Below, piece after piece: positions 41,471 to 42,130 of a DNA stretch of 42,130 bases. The notes beneath the pieces were generated by a model. It had not been told where the DNA came from. It searched no databases and worked only from the letters and a program-made list of their open reading frames with translations. The DNA is from a virus, in the IMG/VR virus record IMGVR_UViG_3300006077_000007, positions 1 to 42,130 of that record; one strand, 5' to 3'. Within the stretch, counting starts at the first letter, position 1, and every line of letters begins with the position of its first letter. The position numbers and the translations under genes were made by a program.

Positions 41471-42061
41471 ATGGGTTCAACAAAATTTTCAAACTATGCT
41501 ATGAAAGCTCCTGCAAGCTCTAGTTATTGGGACTTCAAGTTTTTAGATGATAATATTTTAAACACTGTCACACTGGCAAATGGTTCAACTACAACTCCAA
41601 TTTTAGATATTACTTTAGATTTGGGGAGTTTAAATTATGAAGAGATTAACATATTTTCAGATAAGATATTTTTTATCAAAAACTTAGCCAACAAAAATAA
41701 AATTTCAGCCACTTTTTTAGATGATGAAGCATTAACAGTTTCAAAATGGCATTATGAATGGATTTTCAAACAAGGTAAAAGTTCAAAGGAAAAGAGTAGA
41801 AAAGAGCTAAAATTCTCAAGAAGTTCATCTCCAGATATTCTAAATGATTTCGCAAAAACAGTTTTAGTAAGGAAATATGCCTCGGATTGGAAAACAATTG
41901 TTTTTGAAATGAAAGCAAAGGTGATACCAGATAATTCAATATATTTTTCATTTGATTGGAATGACTCAATTATGACTAAAGTTTTCTCATATGAGGTGTT
42001 AAAAATAGAGAACATAGAATTTTTTGGAAATATAGATTTAAAAAGTTTTTCAAATATATAA
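41471..42061 (+). CDS. Tail protein candidate, 196 aa
   Basis: Start set at ATG 41471, seven bases after AAGGAG; an upstream in-frame ATG at 41450 lies inside the palindrome and would hide that site. The protein has FSNYAMKAPASSSYWDFKFLD near the N-terminus and a later 'WHYEWIFKQGKSS', with a beta-rich C-terminus. It could be a second tube-like or baseplate-tube junction protein (T4 gp54 role) by position. The last 69 bases of the window are AT-rich and hold nothing recognisable. Confidence 0.5.
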   Translation: MGSTKFSNYAMKAPASSSYWDFKFLDDNILNTVTLANGSTTTPILDITLDLGSLNYEEINIFSDKIFFIKNLANKNKISATFLDDEALTVSKWHYEWIFKQGKSSKEKSRKELKFSRSSSPDILNDFAKTVLVRKYASDWKTIVFEMKAKVIPDNSIYFSFDWNDSIMTKVFSYEVLKIENIEFFGNIDLKSFSNI

Positions 42062-42130
42062 ACATATTTTTATTAAATTTTTTTATTTATTTCTTTATAT
42101 ATTAGAAACCTCTTTTTTATTTTTAACATT

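Noticed and set aside
1200-42015. Minus-strand open frames across the window
   Set aside because: All lie opposite better-supported + strand genes or in AT-rich gaps, are Phe/Leu/Ser/Ile-rich shadows, and lack convincing starts and family motifs.

Overview
The window is strongly AT-rich and every gene I accept lies on the + strand in tightly packed operons with Shine-Dalgarno sites of the AAAGG/AAGGAG type. It is part of a T4-like (contractile-tailed) bacteriophage genome. Recognisable T4-type proteins are the sliding clamp (gp45), single-strand binding protein (gp32), RNase H, primase (gp61), type II topoisomerase (gp39-like in two pieces, gp52), large terminase (gp17), portal (gp20), prohead protease (gp21), major capsid protein (gp23), tail sheath (gp18) and tail tube (gp19). 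The host is inferred, not shown. The early-type promoters have a TATAAT box preceded by helically phased TTTAAG/TTAAGG blocks rather than a clear -35. This resembles vegetative promoters of Campylobacterota (Campylobacter, Arcobacter and relatives).

Layout. 1-1179: two tandem paralogues made of an almost unbroken CxxCxxC repeat. 1200-7000: accessory early region with a degenerate ImmA/IrrE-like protein, small membrane proteins, an SPFH/band-7 lipoprotein, a ribbon-helix-helix candidate and several unknowns. 7000-10064: an SF2 helicase, a metallophosphoesterase and a P-loop kinase-like protein. 10300-19548: replication and recombination, with clamp, gp32, RNase H, primase, a GapR-like protein, a RecB/Cas4-type nuclease and a large origin-binding-type helicase. 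19644-23382: topoisomerase genes. 23432-42061: packaging, head and tail genes.

The sequence suggests a temporal programme. At least seven promoter-like sites with the TTAAGG/TATAAT architecture sit in front of accessory and replication genes. The exact octamer TATAAATA, the T4 late promoter core, occurs in front of the terminase, portal, major capsid, a post-capsid operon and the sheath operon. Intergenic hairpins separate many transcription units.

The most unusual points are: the topoisomerase large subunit split between its GHKL ATPase part and its transducer/TOPRIM part; a prohead protease fused to a long coiled-coil scaffold; a 64-residue protein that shares a capsid-protein motif and sits where T4 keeps its small core proteins; a gene that seems to start at AUA; a 984-residue sheath with repeated inserted beta modules; a perfect 19-bp inverted repeat next to the terminase ribosome binding site; and a recurrent hairpin plus ATCATGAT palindrome. 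No gap exceeds 300 bases; the larger gaps are described individually. No tRNA, CRISPR array, insertion sequence or integrase was found. The gp41 helicase, DNA polymerase, clamp loader and late sigma factor are not in this window.
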